This document shows, piece after piece, positions 25,225-33,031 of a DNA stretch of 41,015 bases. The notes under the pieces are model-generated. The model was not told the origin of the DNA. It did no database searches and saw only the letters and a program-made list of their open reading frames with translations. Both the position numbers and the translations under genes were made by a program. Each line of letters starts with the position of its first letter. The stretch's first letter is position 1. The stretch lies in contig JAKAAY010000006.1 of the NCBI GenBank assembly GCA_021802055.1, forward strand, positions 35,340 to 76,354, given 5' to 3'. This DNA is from Thermoplasmata archaeon. GTDB taxonomy: Archaea > Thermoplasmatota > Thermoplasmata > Thermoplasmatales > Thermoplasmataceae.

Positions 25225-25256
25225 TGGGTGCAACTCACCCATTTCCCTTGGTTTTT
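25225..25256 (+). terminator. Hairpin and T-run after the aminopeptidase gene
   Basis: TGGGTG (25225-25230), loop CAACT, CACCCA (25236-25241), then a T-rich stretch ending in GTTTTT. It sits in the 68-base gap between convergent genes and most likely ends the aminopeptidase transcript. Confidence 0.45.
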
Positions 25257-25272
25257 CCGTCCAGAACTTCTC

Positions 25273-25659
25273 TTATATATCTGGCTCATCAAGATTCCGG
25301 AATTTCAGCAATGAATGGCATTCCTCAACAGGTGATCTGGTGAGGGGTCCAACGAATACCGCATCTAATCCAGGGCCTGCAAGTTTTGTCATGATCTTCT
25401 GCTCATAGGCCATTGCCAGACACGCAGAAGGCTTAAGACCCGCCTTCAACCCTGCGTCAAATTTAGAATGAGCATCAGGATCGTTCTCAAGAAGAAGAGT
25501 CCTGGCAAGGCCAAAGTACACCGCCTGAATTTCGTCGAGCCATCTGTTGCGCATGGGGTTTATCACATATGTCATCCAGGATGGCGCTTTCTCCTCTGCC
25601 TCAGACCACGATGATATACCTCCAAAAGACTTATCTTGCATGGGTGCACATGTTCTCAT
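25273..25659 (-). CDS. Unknown 128-aa protein downstream of etfA
   Basis: Not recognised. Soluble, alpha-helical looking (WLDEIQAVYFGLARTLLLEN, KAGLKPSACLAMAYEQKIMTKLAG). Start is uncertain: the ATG at 25659 or the one at 25641 (MQDKSFGG). It begins 42 bases after the etfA stop on the same strand and could be the last gene of the etfBA transcript. No motif ties it to electron transfer. Confidence 0.55.
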   Translation of the reverse strand: MRTCAPMQDKSFGGISSWSEAEEKAPSWMTYVINPMRNRWLDEIQAVYFGLARTLLLENDPDAHSKFDAGLKAGLKPSACLAMAYEQKIMTKLAGPGLDAVFVGPLTRSPVEECHSLLKFRNLDEPDI

Positions 25660-25701
25660 TACTTACGCCATTACCGTACATGCGCCTGCAAGGCGAATTT
25701 C

Positions 25702-26595
25702 CTAAGCTTTCAGTGACTCAACGATCTTCGGTACAATCTGGTAAAGATCACCCACAAGTCCATAGTCAGCCTCCTCAAATATTGGCGCTGCCTTGTCCTT
25801 GTTCACGGCTACAACCAGTTTGGAGCCTCTCATTCCTGCAATGTGCTGAATCTGGCCTGAGATTCCAAGTGCAATGTACACCTTTGGTCTGACCTTCTTT
25901 CCAGAGAGCCCCACCTGCTTCTCCTCGCTTAACCACTGGTAATCCAGACAGACAGGCCTCGAGCCAGCTATGACTCCGTTGAGGGCTTCTGCCAGAGGTC
26001 GAATCTTGTCAATCCCCTCTCTGTTTCCTATTCCGCGCCCAACAGCCACTATCACACTGGCTTTCTCGATATCTTCTGATGATGTCTTCTTGGGTATAAC
26101 CTCCAGAACCGAAACCGAGGAGGTGCCCGATCCGATGTTCTCAATTGAAGGATTTCCGCCCTTTTCTGAAGGCTCTGCTATTCCAGGAGTGACGGTGAAA
26201 ATCCGGGAAGACGTCTCTTCCTCGAGAACAGTTTTTCCTCCAAGGAAAAATCTCTTTGTCACCACCTTTCCTCCGTCATTACTGATGTCTGCAATTTCTG
26301 CCATTACGTCAAATCCCATCAGGCCAGCCAGAATCCCTGCAGTGTCTCTTCCAAGGGTTGTGGAGCCGATGGCAATCATATCGTATGGTCCCTTCTCGGC
26401 GGCAGCTTTCATGAGGCCTGCAACAGCATCCGGGCTTTGACTCCCGTCAAACGACAGTATCGCCGTCGGCCCAAATTTTTTAAGCCCTTCAGCAACGCGT
26501 GATGAAGCGAGCACAGTGACTTCGCCAAACGCGGAGAACTTTGCTATGATCTGGGACGCCAGATCCATCGAATCTGAGTAAACTAAAGTCTTCAT
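25702..26595 (-). CDS. etfA: Electron transfer flavoprotein alpha subunit
   Basis: Binds FAD and, with EtfB, accepts electrons from acyl-CoA dehydrogenases. 297 residues with the C-terminal FAD-binding signature VGLSGKKVRPKVYIALGISG, IQHIAGMRGS, VAVNKDKAAPIFEEADYGLVGD. The N-terminal ETF domain is ordinary. Four-base overlap with the etfB stop indicates translational coupling. The pair is transcribed divergently from the membrane FeS oxidoreductase gene and lies next to the thiolase/acyl-CoA dehydrogenase operon, so it is almost surely the ETF of beta-oxidation. Confidence 0.95.
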   Translation of the reverse strand: MKTLVYSDSMDLASQIIAKFSAFGEVTVLASSRVAEGLKKFGPTAILSFDGSQSPDAVAGLMKAAAEKGPYDMIAIGSTTLGRDTAGILAGLMGFDVMAEIADISNDGGKVVTKRFFLGGKTVLEEETSSRIFTVTPGIAEPSEKGGNPSIENIGSGTSSVSVLEVIPKKTSSEDIEKASVIVAVGRGIGNREGIDKIRPLAEALNGVIAGSRPVCLDYQWLSEEKQVGLSGKKVRPKVYIALGISGQIQHIAGMRGSKLVVAVNKDKAAPIFEEADYGLVGDLYQIVPKIVESLKA

Positions 26596-27335
26596 CGTAT
26601 GGCCTCCCTTATGGCCTTCACAACTTCAGGAATGCCCTTTGATGGATCTTCGTAGATCTGTTTCTTTCTCTCGCTCTTGGGAGCCTTGTTTGATCTTACA
26701 ACCGAGAAGCTGTTGCCGGGCTGGGCCTTCTCCATTTTCATCGGCTTCTTTCCCGCCGCAAGGATCTGCATGACGGGAGGGAGCCGAGGCTCGTTTATTT
26801 CCTGTGTTACAGAGATAACCGCAGGGAGTTTGCCACGGATCTTCTCGTTCCGGTCCTCCATTACTCTCAAAACTTCGGCAGACCCGTCTGAGAGCTCAAC
26901 AGAAAGGGCATTTCCCAGCAATGGTTCGCCAAGCATTGCCGATAACATCCCGGGGAGCATTCCGGTATACGAATCCGCTGACTGGTTGCCCATCAGCACA
27001 ACGTCGTGGGGGATGGTCTTGATCTTTTCCGCAAGCACTCCCGCGGTAAACCTGGGATTGTTCCCCTGGTATCCGGTGATAACCACGCCCTCGTCCACGC
27101 CCATGGCAAACGCTTCCTTCATTGCCTGTCCGGCAGTCTCGGTACCCAGGCAAATTCCCGTGACCTTTCCACCGTACTTTTCCTTGAGTCTCACGGCAGC
27201 TTCCGCCGCATGTTTGCTCAGGGTTTCAAACCTCAGTGGAACAGATTTTACGTTCGGCACCCCCGTTGATGGATCGGGCTTGACGAGCTCCAGGTCAGGC
27301 ATCTGCTTAATCAGAACTATAATCTGGTACGGCAT
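26592..27335 (-). CDS. etfB: Electron transfer flavoprotein beta subunit
   Basis: Partner of EtfA; about 247 residues from the ATG at 27335. Motifs: IIVLIKQMPD at the start, KHAAEAAVRLKEKYGGKVTGICLG, GVDEGVVITGYQG, DVVLMGNQSADSYTGMLPGMLSAMLG (the AMP/FAD-type site), and AVISVTQEINEPRLPP before the C-terminal arm that wraps EtfA. The TATA box at 27365-27376 puts transcription start near 27345, which selects this ATG over the GTG at 27359. Confidence 0.95.
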   Translation of the reverse strand: MPYQIIVLIKQMPDLELVKPDPSTGVPNVKSVPLRFETLSKHAAEAAVRLKEKYGGKVTGICLGTETAGQAMKEAFAMGVDEGVVITGYQGNNPRFTAGVLAEKIKTIPHDVVLMGNQSADSYTGMLPGMLSAMLGEPLLGNALSVELSDGSAEVLRVMEDRNEKIRGKLPAVISVTQEINEPRLPPVMQILAAGKKPMKMEKAQPGNSFSVVRSNKAPKSERKKQIYEDPSKGIPEVVKAIREAIR

Positions 27336-27364
27336 TAATCTCGGTCTCTGTATTGGCACTTCTT

Positions 27365-27376
27365 GTTAATATTTTC
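27365..27376 (-). promoter_or_regulatory. TATA box of etfBA
   Basis: GAAAATATTAAC on the minus strand, centred 35 bases before the etfB ATG; leader about 10 bases. Confidence 0.55.
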
Positions 27377-27495
27377 TGCCTGACTTGCAGGGTGCAGTAA
27401 TGAAAGGTTTATTTTGACCGCTTTTCCGAGTGAAACAACTGAATTAAGATATGCCCGATTCATCCATACCTGTCACAATTAGGATAAACACCAAA

Positions 27496-27504
27496 GGATA
27501 TACC
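27496..27504 (+). promoter_or_regulatory. TATA box of the membrane FeS oxidoreductase gene
   Basis: GGATATACC is centred about 21 bases before the ATG at 27521 (near-leaderless). GGTGAT directly abuts the ATG, too close to work well as a Shine-Dalgarno. An upstream A/T word at 27441-27452 could give a longer leader. Confidence 0.4.
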
Positions 27505-27520
27505 GTATCAGGATGGTGAT

Positions 27521-29542
27521 ATGTTGTATCTGTTCTCGGCGCTCCTGCTGATATCCATTCTCGTAGCTGTCGGTCTTTTCCTGTACTCAATTTATGAAAA
27601 CGCATGGAATATGTTCAGGATTCCTGTCAAAAGATTATCCATGCCCATTGACGTCCTGCGCAGGATTTATCTCGTGGTGCGCAACGTGTTCCTGCAGGGA
27701 AAGCTCCTGAAGGAAAGGGGAGGCGGAGTGATGCATTTCCTCTTTTTCTGGGGGTTTATCACCTTTGCAGCTTACTCGTCCTACTTCTTCCTCAAGGGAC
27801 TGGACCCTTCCATTGGATTTTTCGTCAGCGGAACACTGGAGTATGCGATATTCTTCACTGTTGATATATTTGCTGCGGTGCTTCTGGCAGACGTTGTGTA
27901 TTCGGTCTACAGAAGATGGATAAGGAAGATCCCGAGATACCAGGGCTATAACGGCTTCGAGGCATCGCTGATTCTTATCCTGATTGCCGGGCTGATGATA
28001 ACGTACTACATGCTCGCTGTCGCAAGACTGCAGGGCATTTCTGCTGGAATACCGGGATCGATCCTCGAGACGCTGCCTGCCTGGGCGTCACCCATAAGTT
28101 CGTTTCTGGCTTCGAGTCTTCCTAGGATACCCTCATCAATGGGACCGACTTTCTACTGGGTAACCTGGAGCGTCCATGCGTTCATATTTCTCGCTTTTCT
28201 TGTGTACATCCCCAGATCAAAGCATCTCCATCTGGTTGCGGCCCCTCTCAACGTGCTTCTTGCAGACAGCAAGCCCATAGGGGAGCTTACGAAAATAGAC
28301 TTCGAGAAGGATACAAGGTTTGGGGCTACCGACATTCGGGATTTCTCATGGAAAGACTACCTGGACTTCTATGCCTGCACGGAGTGCGGAAGATGCACGG
28401 CAAATTGCCCGGCTAACATGACCGGGAAAACTCTGTCACCAAGGGACGTAATATGGGACCTCAGGGAAACGGTAATGGCCCAGGGGAGGGCTCTACGGCA
28501 TGGCCAGGGTGAAGCTGACACAGTCCTGACCACGGTGATCGGCAATCCGATAAGGGAAAACGACCTGTGGTCCTGCACGACCTGCATGGCCTGTGTGGAA
28601 CAGTGCCCCGTTATGATCGATCACGTTGACAAGATCGTCGAAATGCGCAGATCAATGGTGCTGAATCAGGGGAAAGCCCCGCAGGAGGCGCTAGCAATGT
28701 TCAGCAACATCGAGTCCTACTTCAGCCCGTACGCAAACGATCCGGCCAGCAGGGCTGACTGGGCACAGGGCATAGAGATAGTTGATCTTTCAAAGACTCC
28801 GGAGACAACCTATGAATACCTGTACTGGGTCGGATGCTTATCCAGCTATGATCGGAGGAACCAGGAGATTGCAAGATCAACAGTCAAACTCCTTAAGGCT
28901 GCGGGTGTGAATTTCGCCATTCTGGGCGCTGAGGAGAAATGCACAGGCGATCCTGCCAGAAGAGCGGGAAACGAGTATCTTGCGCAGAATATGATTACCC
29001 AGAATGTGGAAACTCTGAAGAAACACAGGGTACAGAAGGTAATAGCAACATGTCCACACTGCTTCAACTCGCTCAAGAATGACTACAGGAAGTTCGGGAT
29101 AGAACTGGAGGTATACCACCATACCCAGTTCATTGATTCTCTCATACGTGACGGGAAGCTCAAAATCCAAGCTGCAGATGGGGACAAGGACGAGGTTTTC
29201 ACATACCACGATCCATGCTATCTTGGCAGATTCAACAGGGAGTTTGATGCTCCAAGGAGTCTCATTGGGACGTTCGCAACGGACTTCAGGGAAATGAAAA
29301 TGAACAAGACCAAGAGTTTCTGCTGCGGCGCAGGAGGCGGAAGGCTCTTCATGAACGAAACCGAGGGGACAAAGATATCGCACAAACGCATTGAAATGGC
29401 CGCAGAGGTCGATGCTTCAACAGTCGTGACTGCCTGCCCCTTCTGCATGACCATGCTTGACGATGCCAGGAAGGTCACAAACCGCGAGGAGAACATGGAC
29501 ATAAAGGACGTATCCGAACTCCTGGCAAGCAGGATCAAGTAA
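27521..29542 (+). CDS. Membrane FeS ETF:quinone oxidoreductase (EMO/FadF-like)
   Basis: Predicted to take electrons from reduced ETF and pass them to membrane quinone. 673 residues: N-terminal NarI-like heme b domain with about six helices (1 to about 245); two 4Fe-4S motifs, C286/C289/C292/C296 (CTECGRCTANCP) and C352/C355/C358/C362 (CTTCMACVEQCP); then two CCG-type cysteine-rich domains as in HdrB/HdrD (EEKCTGDPARR with TCPHCFNSL, and HDPCYLG with FCCGAGGG and ACPFCMTML), which hold the noncubane clusters. This architecture matches bacterial FadF/YwjF and the ETF:menaquinone oxidoreductases. Divergent from etfBA and followed by beta-oxidation genes, which strongly supports the role. Confidence 0.88.
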   Translation: MLYLFSALLLISILVAVGLFLYSIYENAWNMFRIPVKRLSMPIDVLRRIYLVVRNVFLQGKLLKERGGGVMHFLFFWGFITFAAYSSYFFLKGLDPSIGFFVSGTLEYAIFFTVDIFAAVLLADVVYSVYRRWIRKIPRYQGYNGFEASLILILIAGLMITYYMLAVARLQGISAGIPGSILETLPAWASPISSFLASSLPRIPSSMGPTFYWVTWSVHAFIFLAFLVYIPRSKHLHLVAAPLNVLLADSKPIGELTKIDFEKDTRFGATDIRDFSWKDYLDFYACTECGRCTANCPANMTGKTLSPRDVIWDLRETVMAQGRALRHGQGEADTVLTTVIGNPIRENDLWSCTTCMACVEQCPVMIDHVDKIVEMRRSMVLNQGKAPQEALAMFSNIESYFSPYANDPASRADWAQGIEIVDLSKTPETTYEYLYWVGCLSSYDRRNQEIARSTVKLLKAAGVNFAILGAEEKCTGDPARRAGNEYLAQNMITQNVETLKKHRVQKVIATCPHCFNSLKNDYRKFGIELEVYHHTQFIDSLIRDGKLKIQAADGDKDEVFTYHDPCYLGRFNREFDAPRSLIGTFATDFREMKMNKTKSFCCGAGGGRLFMNETEGTKISHKRIEMAAEVDASTVVTACPFCMTMLDDARKVTNREENMDIKDVSELLASRIK

Positions 29543-29662
29543 CCAACAGGTCGAAGGCTGGTGACCAGCCAGATAAGGAAAATAGGTTTCCGAGGGAGGG
29601 ATATACACTTCCGCCTCCCCCCGATCACCGGTCTCGGAGGTTATCATATTAGGCATGGCAAC

Positions 29663-29671
29663 AATATATAA
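29663..29671 (+). promoter_or_regulatory. TATA box of the thiolase operon
   Basis: AATATATAA is centred exactly 25 bases before the thiolase ATG at 29692: leaderless mRNA. One of the cleanest promoters of the window. Confidence 0.65.
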
Positions 29672-29691
29672 CAATCGTACATTCCTAAACA

Positions 29692-30885
29692 ATGGAGAAT
29701 CAAAGGGAAGCGTATATAGTGGATTTCAGGAGAACGCCATTTTCCCGATCACGGCCCACCGAACCGGAAAGGGACGCCTTCAACTCGCTTAGGATGGATG
29801 AAGCCCTTGGTAAGTTATATAGAAAACTCGTGGAACAATCATCCGTGAAACCGACGGAGATCGGCGATGCCATTACGGGGTGTGCTCTTCAGGCAGACGA
29901 GAACTGGACATACGGAGGAAAACATCCACAGCTGATTTCAGGGTTGCCCGTTACCGTGCCAGCAATGGCCATAGATCGTGCCTGCTCATCCTCGCTCAAC
30001 GCCATGGGAATAGGCTTCATGGAAATCAGGACAGGTTTCTCGGACATGGTACTTGCAGGAGGCATGGAGCATATGACGCACGTCCCGCTAAACAACAACC
30101 CCCACATCAAGCCCAACATCAAGCTTCTGGTAAGGCCGGAGTTTGCAAAACTTGACATGAACACAGGTTATTCAATGGGGCTCACAGCCGAAAAACTCGC
30201 GGACCTCAAGGGTATATCGCGCGAGGAAATGGACAGGTTTTCTCACAGAAGCCACCAGCTTGCATCAGAGGCTCTCGATAGTGGATACTTCAAGGGGGAA
30301 ATAGAGCCGGTTCAGGTTGAACGCGACAACAAAGAGGTTACCATAGATTCGGATCTCAGCATACGCAAGGGGGCCAAACTTGAGGAAATGTCAAACCTGA
30401 GGCCCGCCTTCAAGAGTGACGGTAAGATAACCGCTGGGAACTCCTCTCCACTGAATGCTGGTGCATCGGCGGTACTCCTGGCATCAGGAGAAAAGGTCAA
30501 CGAATACGGGCTGAAGCCGCTCGCTAAGATCATATCCATAGGGTGGGCTGCAGTGGAACCATCGATCATGGGAGAAGGGCCGGTTCCGGCAAGCAAGAAG
30601 GCGCTCAGAAGTGCCGGTCTTACCGCAGACGACATCGATCTGTGGGAGATCAACGAGGCCTTTGCAGTGGTTGTCCTGAATGCCATGAAGGAGCTGGGAA
30701 TACCGGAGGACAAGGTTAATGTTCACGGGGGCGCCATCTCCATTGGCCATCCCCTTGGAGCATCAGGCGCAAGGCTTGCAGGTACCCTTGCAAGATCCAT
30801 GAAAGAAAAGGGGAAGGAGCGGGGAATGGCCACGCTTTGTGTAGGAGGAGGCCAGGGTTACTCCATGATACTTGAGAGGGTGTAA
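29692..30885 (+). CDS. Acetyl-CoA acyltransferase (3-ketoacyl-CoA thiolase)
   Basis: Cleaves 3-ketoacyl-CoA with CoA to acetyl-CoA and a shortened acyl-CoA. 397 residues with all catalytic parts: Cys98 in DRACSSSLNAM, NEAFA, His353 in GGAISIGHPLGASGAR, and Cys383 in LCVGGGQG. This is the degradative (FadA/AtoB) type, not the archaeal acetyl-CoA acetyltransferase/SCP-x type that pairs with HMG-CoA synthase and a DUF35 protein. First gene of a three-gene operon with the two acyl-CoA dehydrogenase-like proteins (gaps of 2 bases). Confidence 0.94.
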   Translation: MENQREAYIVDFRRTPFSRSRPTEPERDAFNSLRMDEALGKLYRKLVEQSSVKPTEIGDAITGCALQADENWTYGGKHPQLISGLPVTVPAMAIDRACSSSLNAMGIGFMEIRTGFSDMVLAGGMEHMTHVPLNNNPHIKPNIKLLVRPEFAKLDMNTGYSMGLTAEKLADLKGISREEMDRFSHRSHQLASEALDSGYFKGEIEPVQVERDNKEVTIDSDLSIRKGAKLEEMSNLRPAFKSDGKITAGNSSPLNAGASAVLLASGEKVNEYGLKPLAKIISIGWAAVEPSIMGEGPVPASKKALRSAGLTADDIDLWEINEAFAVVVLNAMKELGIPEDKVNVHGGAISIGHPLGASGARLAGTLARSMKEKGKERGMATLCVGGGQGYSMILERV

Positions 30886-30887
30886 AA

Positions 30888-31994
30888 ATGGATTTCGACT
30901 TTACAGAGGAACAGGTTAAATTCAGGGAGAAGGCAAGGGAGTTCGCGGAAAGGGAGTTTTCTTCAGAGGTCGCGAGAAAGTTTGACCGTGAGGAGAAATA
31001 TCCCGAGGAGATAAGGAAAAAGGCCTATGCTGAGCATGTTATAGACTATAGCGACCCCTGGAAGGTGCTAATTGCCATAGAGGAACTTTGCAGGCAGGAT
31101 GCAGGTCTCGGCATATCTGCCACGGTACCGTATTTCGGGGAAGAAGTGATAATGCTGTTCGGCAGCGACCACCTGAAGGAGAAATACCTGCAGCCAGTGA
31201 ACGAAGGGAAATCACTGATGGGACTAGCAGTTACGGAACCCGGAGGAGGTAGCGATGTTGCTGGCCTGAAGACGACCGCGAGGAAGGAAGGCAAGAACTA
31301 CATAATAAACGGGGCCAAGATGTTCATAACGAACGGATCCATCGCAGACTTCTTTGTCATGCTTGTAAGGACCTCAGAGGAAGAGAAGAGACACCACGGG
31401 CTCAGCGCCTTCGTAGTCGAGTCGCGTTTCCCAGGATTCAAGGCAAACAAACTCAAGGGAAAACTTGGAGTAAGAGCCACCGACACGGCTGAACTTGAAC
31501 TCAACAATGTGGTAGTACCGGAGGAAAACCTCATTGGGGAGGAAGGAAAAGGGTTCTACTATATCATGACGTTCTTCAACATCAGCAGGATATTCGTGGC
31601 CGGCCAGGGAATCGGGATAGCACAGGGCGCCTTTGACAGGGCCCTGTCCATTCTCAGGAGGAAGGGAAAGGCTTACTCCGAGAAGGAGGAAATACAGTTT
31701 GCAGTGGCGGAAATGGCCACGCAAATACAGGCCGCCAGGCTGATTACCTATAAGGCAGCGTCCTATCTTTTCAACTTCAAGCCTGATCCCACCATTACAA
31801 GTATGGCAAAAAAGTACGCGGCAGAAACCGCGGTATTCGTGGCAGAGAAGGCACTGGAGGTCACGGGCGTTGACGGCATCTCTTCCGATCTTGAGAGATT
31901 CTACCGGGATGCAAAGATACTGGAGATCTGGGAAGGTACAAGCGAGGTGGAGAAATTGATTATTTCAAGAAACATCCTGAAGGAGGCGCAGTAA
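30888..31994 (+). CDS. Acyl-CoA dehydrogenase (catalytic subunit)
   Basis: FAD enzyme that makes trans-2-enoyl-CoA and gives electrons to ETF. 368 residues, slightly short at the N-terminal helical domain. Has the substrate/FAD motif VTEPGGGSDVAGL, the beta-domain block NYIINGAKMFITNGSIADFF, and catalytic Glu349 in IWEGTSE. In place of the usual CMQ.HGG.GY-like block the helix reads EKALEVTGVDGISSDLERFYRDAKI, so the FAD-contacting loop is divergent here, while the next gene keeps it. This complementarity suggests that the two proteins form one heteromeric enzyme. Confidence 0.93.
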   Translation: MDFDFTEEQVKFREKAREFAEREFSSEVARKFDREEKYPEEIRKKAYAEHVIDYSDPWKVLIAIEELCRQDAGLGISATVPYFGEEVIMLFGSDHLKEKYLQPVNEGKSLMGLAVTEPGGGSDVAGLKTTARKEGKNYIINGAKMFITNGSIADFFVMLVRTSEEEKRHHGLSAFVVESRFPGFKANKLKGKLGVRATDTAELELNNVVVPEENLIGEEGKGFYYIMTFFNISRIFVAGQGIGIAQGAFDRALSILRRKGKAYSEKEEIQFAVAEMATQIQAARLITYKAASYLFNFKPDPTITSMAKKYAAETAVFVAEKALEVTGVDGISSDLERFYRDAKILEIWEGTSEVEKLIISRNILKEAQ

Positions 31995-31996
31995 CC

Positions 31997-33031
31997 ATGG
32001 ATCAGGACAGCTACCGGATGCTCAGGGAGAACGTGGATGAATTCTGTGCCAGAAACGTGGAACCTGTATCCCTGAAAATGGAGCGGGAAGGAATGGCATC
32101 GGACCTGGCAAAAAAGTCAGGGACCCAGGGGTTCAATGCTGCCATAGCAGCACAGTCTAATGGCGGGTCCGCCCTGGACAGGGAGTCCTACCTCACAATA
32201 CTGGAGCGTGCAGCGAGGTCCTCCCCATCTTTTGCAATGTTCCTCCTGATGCAGAACTCAATAGCCGGCAGGATTCTCGAAGCGGCCGGGAAGACGGGGG
32301 AGATAGGGGAGATCGCATCGGGAGCAAAAACAGCCACAGTGGAATTTCTTAGCCTCAACGAGTCTTCTTCCGCTGAATACAGCATCAATGTGAGCAATGG
32401 AAAGGCAACAGGAAAACTCAGGAATGTCATCTTTCCGTCTGCCGATCTGATCGTATTCCTGCATCAGGACTCCTTATACCTTGCCAGGGGCAGCGATGGA
32501 ACAGAGCCGCTCCCTGTGCTTGGGTTCAGGGGACTTGGCCTCGGGGATGTGGTTTTCAGGGACAGGCCGGTGGAAAAGCTATCAGAAAACGGAGGTGCAA
32601 AACTCATCATGGATGCTCTGAAGAACGCGGGAAGAGAGGTATCTGCCGTGGCCCTGGGAATAACAGGCAGATCCGTCGATATGGCCGTTGAATATTCAAG
32701 GGTCAGGAAGACCTTTGGGAGGCCCCTTAAGGATTATGAGCCCGTGGCCTTCCAGCTGGCTGGCTTCAAGGCCCAGGAAGAGGAATTGAGATCCATGATA
32801 TTCTTCTCCTCAGTGCAGGATGGGTACATAAAGCCACTTGCCACTGACCTGGCCAGGAGGGCTACCAAGATCGCCCTTCAGGTCCATGGGGGCTATGGAT
32901 ATCTGGAAGATTTCGGGGTAGAGAAGTTTTACAGGGACTCCATGACGCTGTCCATCTACTTTGGCCCTTCCAGAAGTGACATGAGAAATCTTTCCAGAGA
33001 GGTGTACGGGGAGGAATCCGGAGTAATCTGA
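31997..33031 (+). CDS. Degenerate acyl-CoA dehydrogenase paralogue, probable non-catalytic subunit
   Basis: 344 residues, acyl-CoA dehydrogenase fold: VEYSRVRKTFGRPLKDYEPVAFQLAG and ALQVHGGYGYLEDFGVEKFYRDS are clear. The catalytic glutamate is gone: the IYEGTSE motif reads IYFGPSRSD, with Phe322 in the Glu position, and the alternative Glu site of isovaleryl-/long-chain enzymes is not filled either. The TEPxxGSD motif of the middle domain is also missing. It keeps the QxHGGxGY FAD-contact motif that the upstream subunit lacks. Starts 2 bases after the active paralogue, so they are made together. In mycobacteria such pairs form alpha2beta2 dehydrogenases; the same is inferred here. Confidence 0.85.
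   Translation: MDQDSYRMLRENVDEFCARNVEPVSLKMEREGMASDLAKKSGTQGFNAAIAAQSNGGSALDRESYLTILERAARSSPSFAMFLLMQNSIAGRILEAAGKTGEIGEIASGAKTATVEFLSLNESSSAEYSINVSNGKATGKLRNVIFPSADLIVFLHQDSLYLARGSDGTEPLPVLGFRGLGLGDVVFRDRPVEKLSENGGAKLIMDALKNAGREVSAVALGITGRSVDMAVEYSRVRKTFGRPLKDYEPVAFQLAGFKAQEEELRSMIFFSSVQDGYIKPLATDLARRATKIALQVHGGYGYLEDFGVEKFYRDSMTLSIYFGPSRSDMRNLSREVYGEESGVI

Noticed and set aside
26677-27369. 230-aa plus-strand frame over etfB
   Set aside because: Shadow of etfB; no family motifs, while EtfB motifs on the other strand are clear.
31997-33031. The second acyl-CoA dehydrogenase as a pseudogene
   Set aside because: The frame is intact over 344 codons with normal codon use, tight operon spacing and preserved C-terminal FAD-contact motif, so it is under selection despite the lost catalytic residue.
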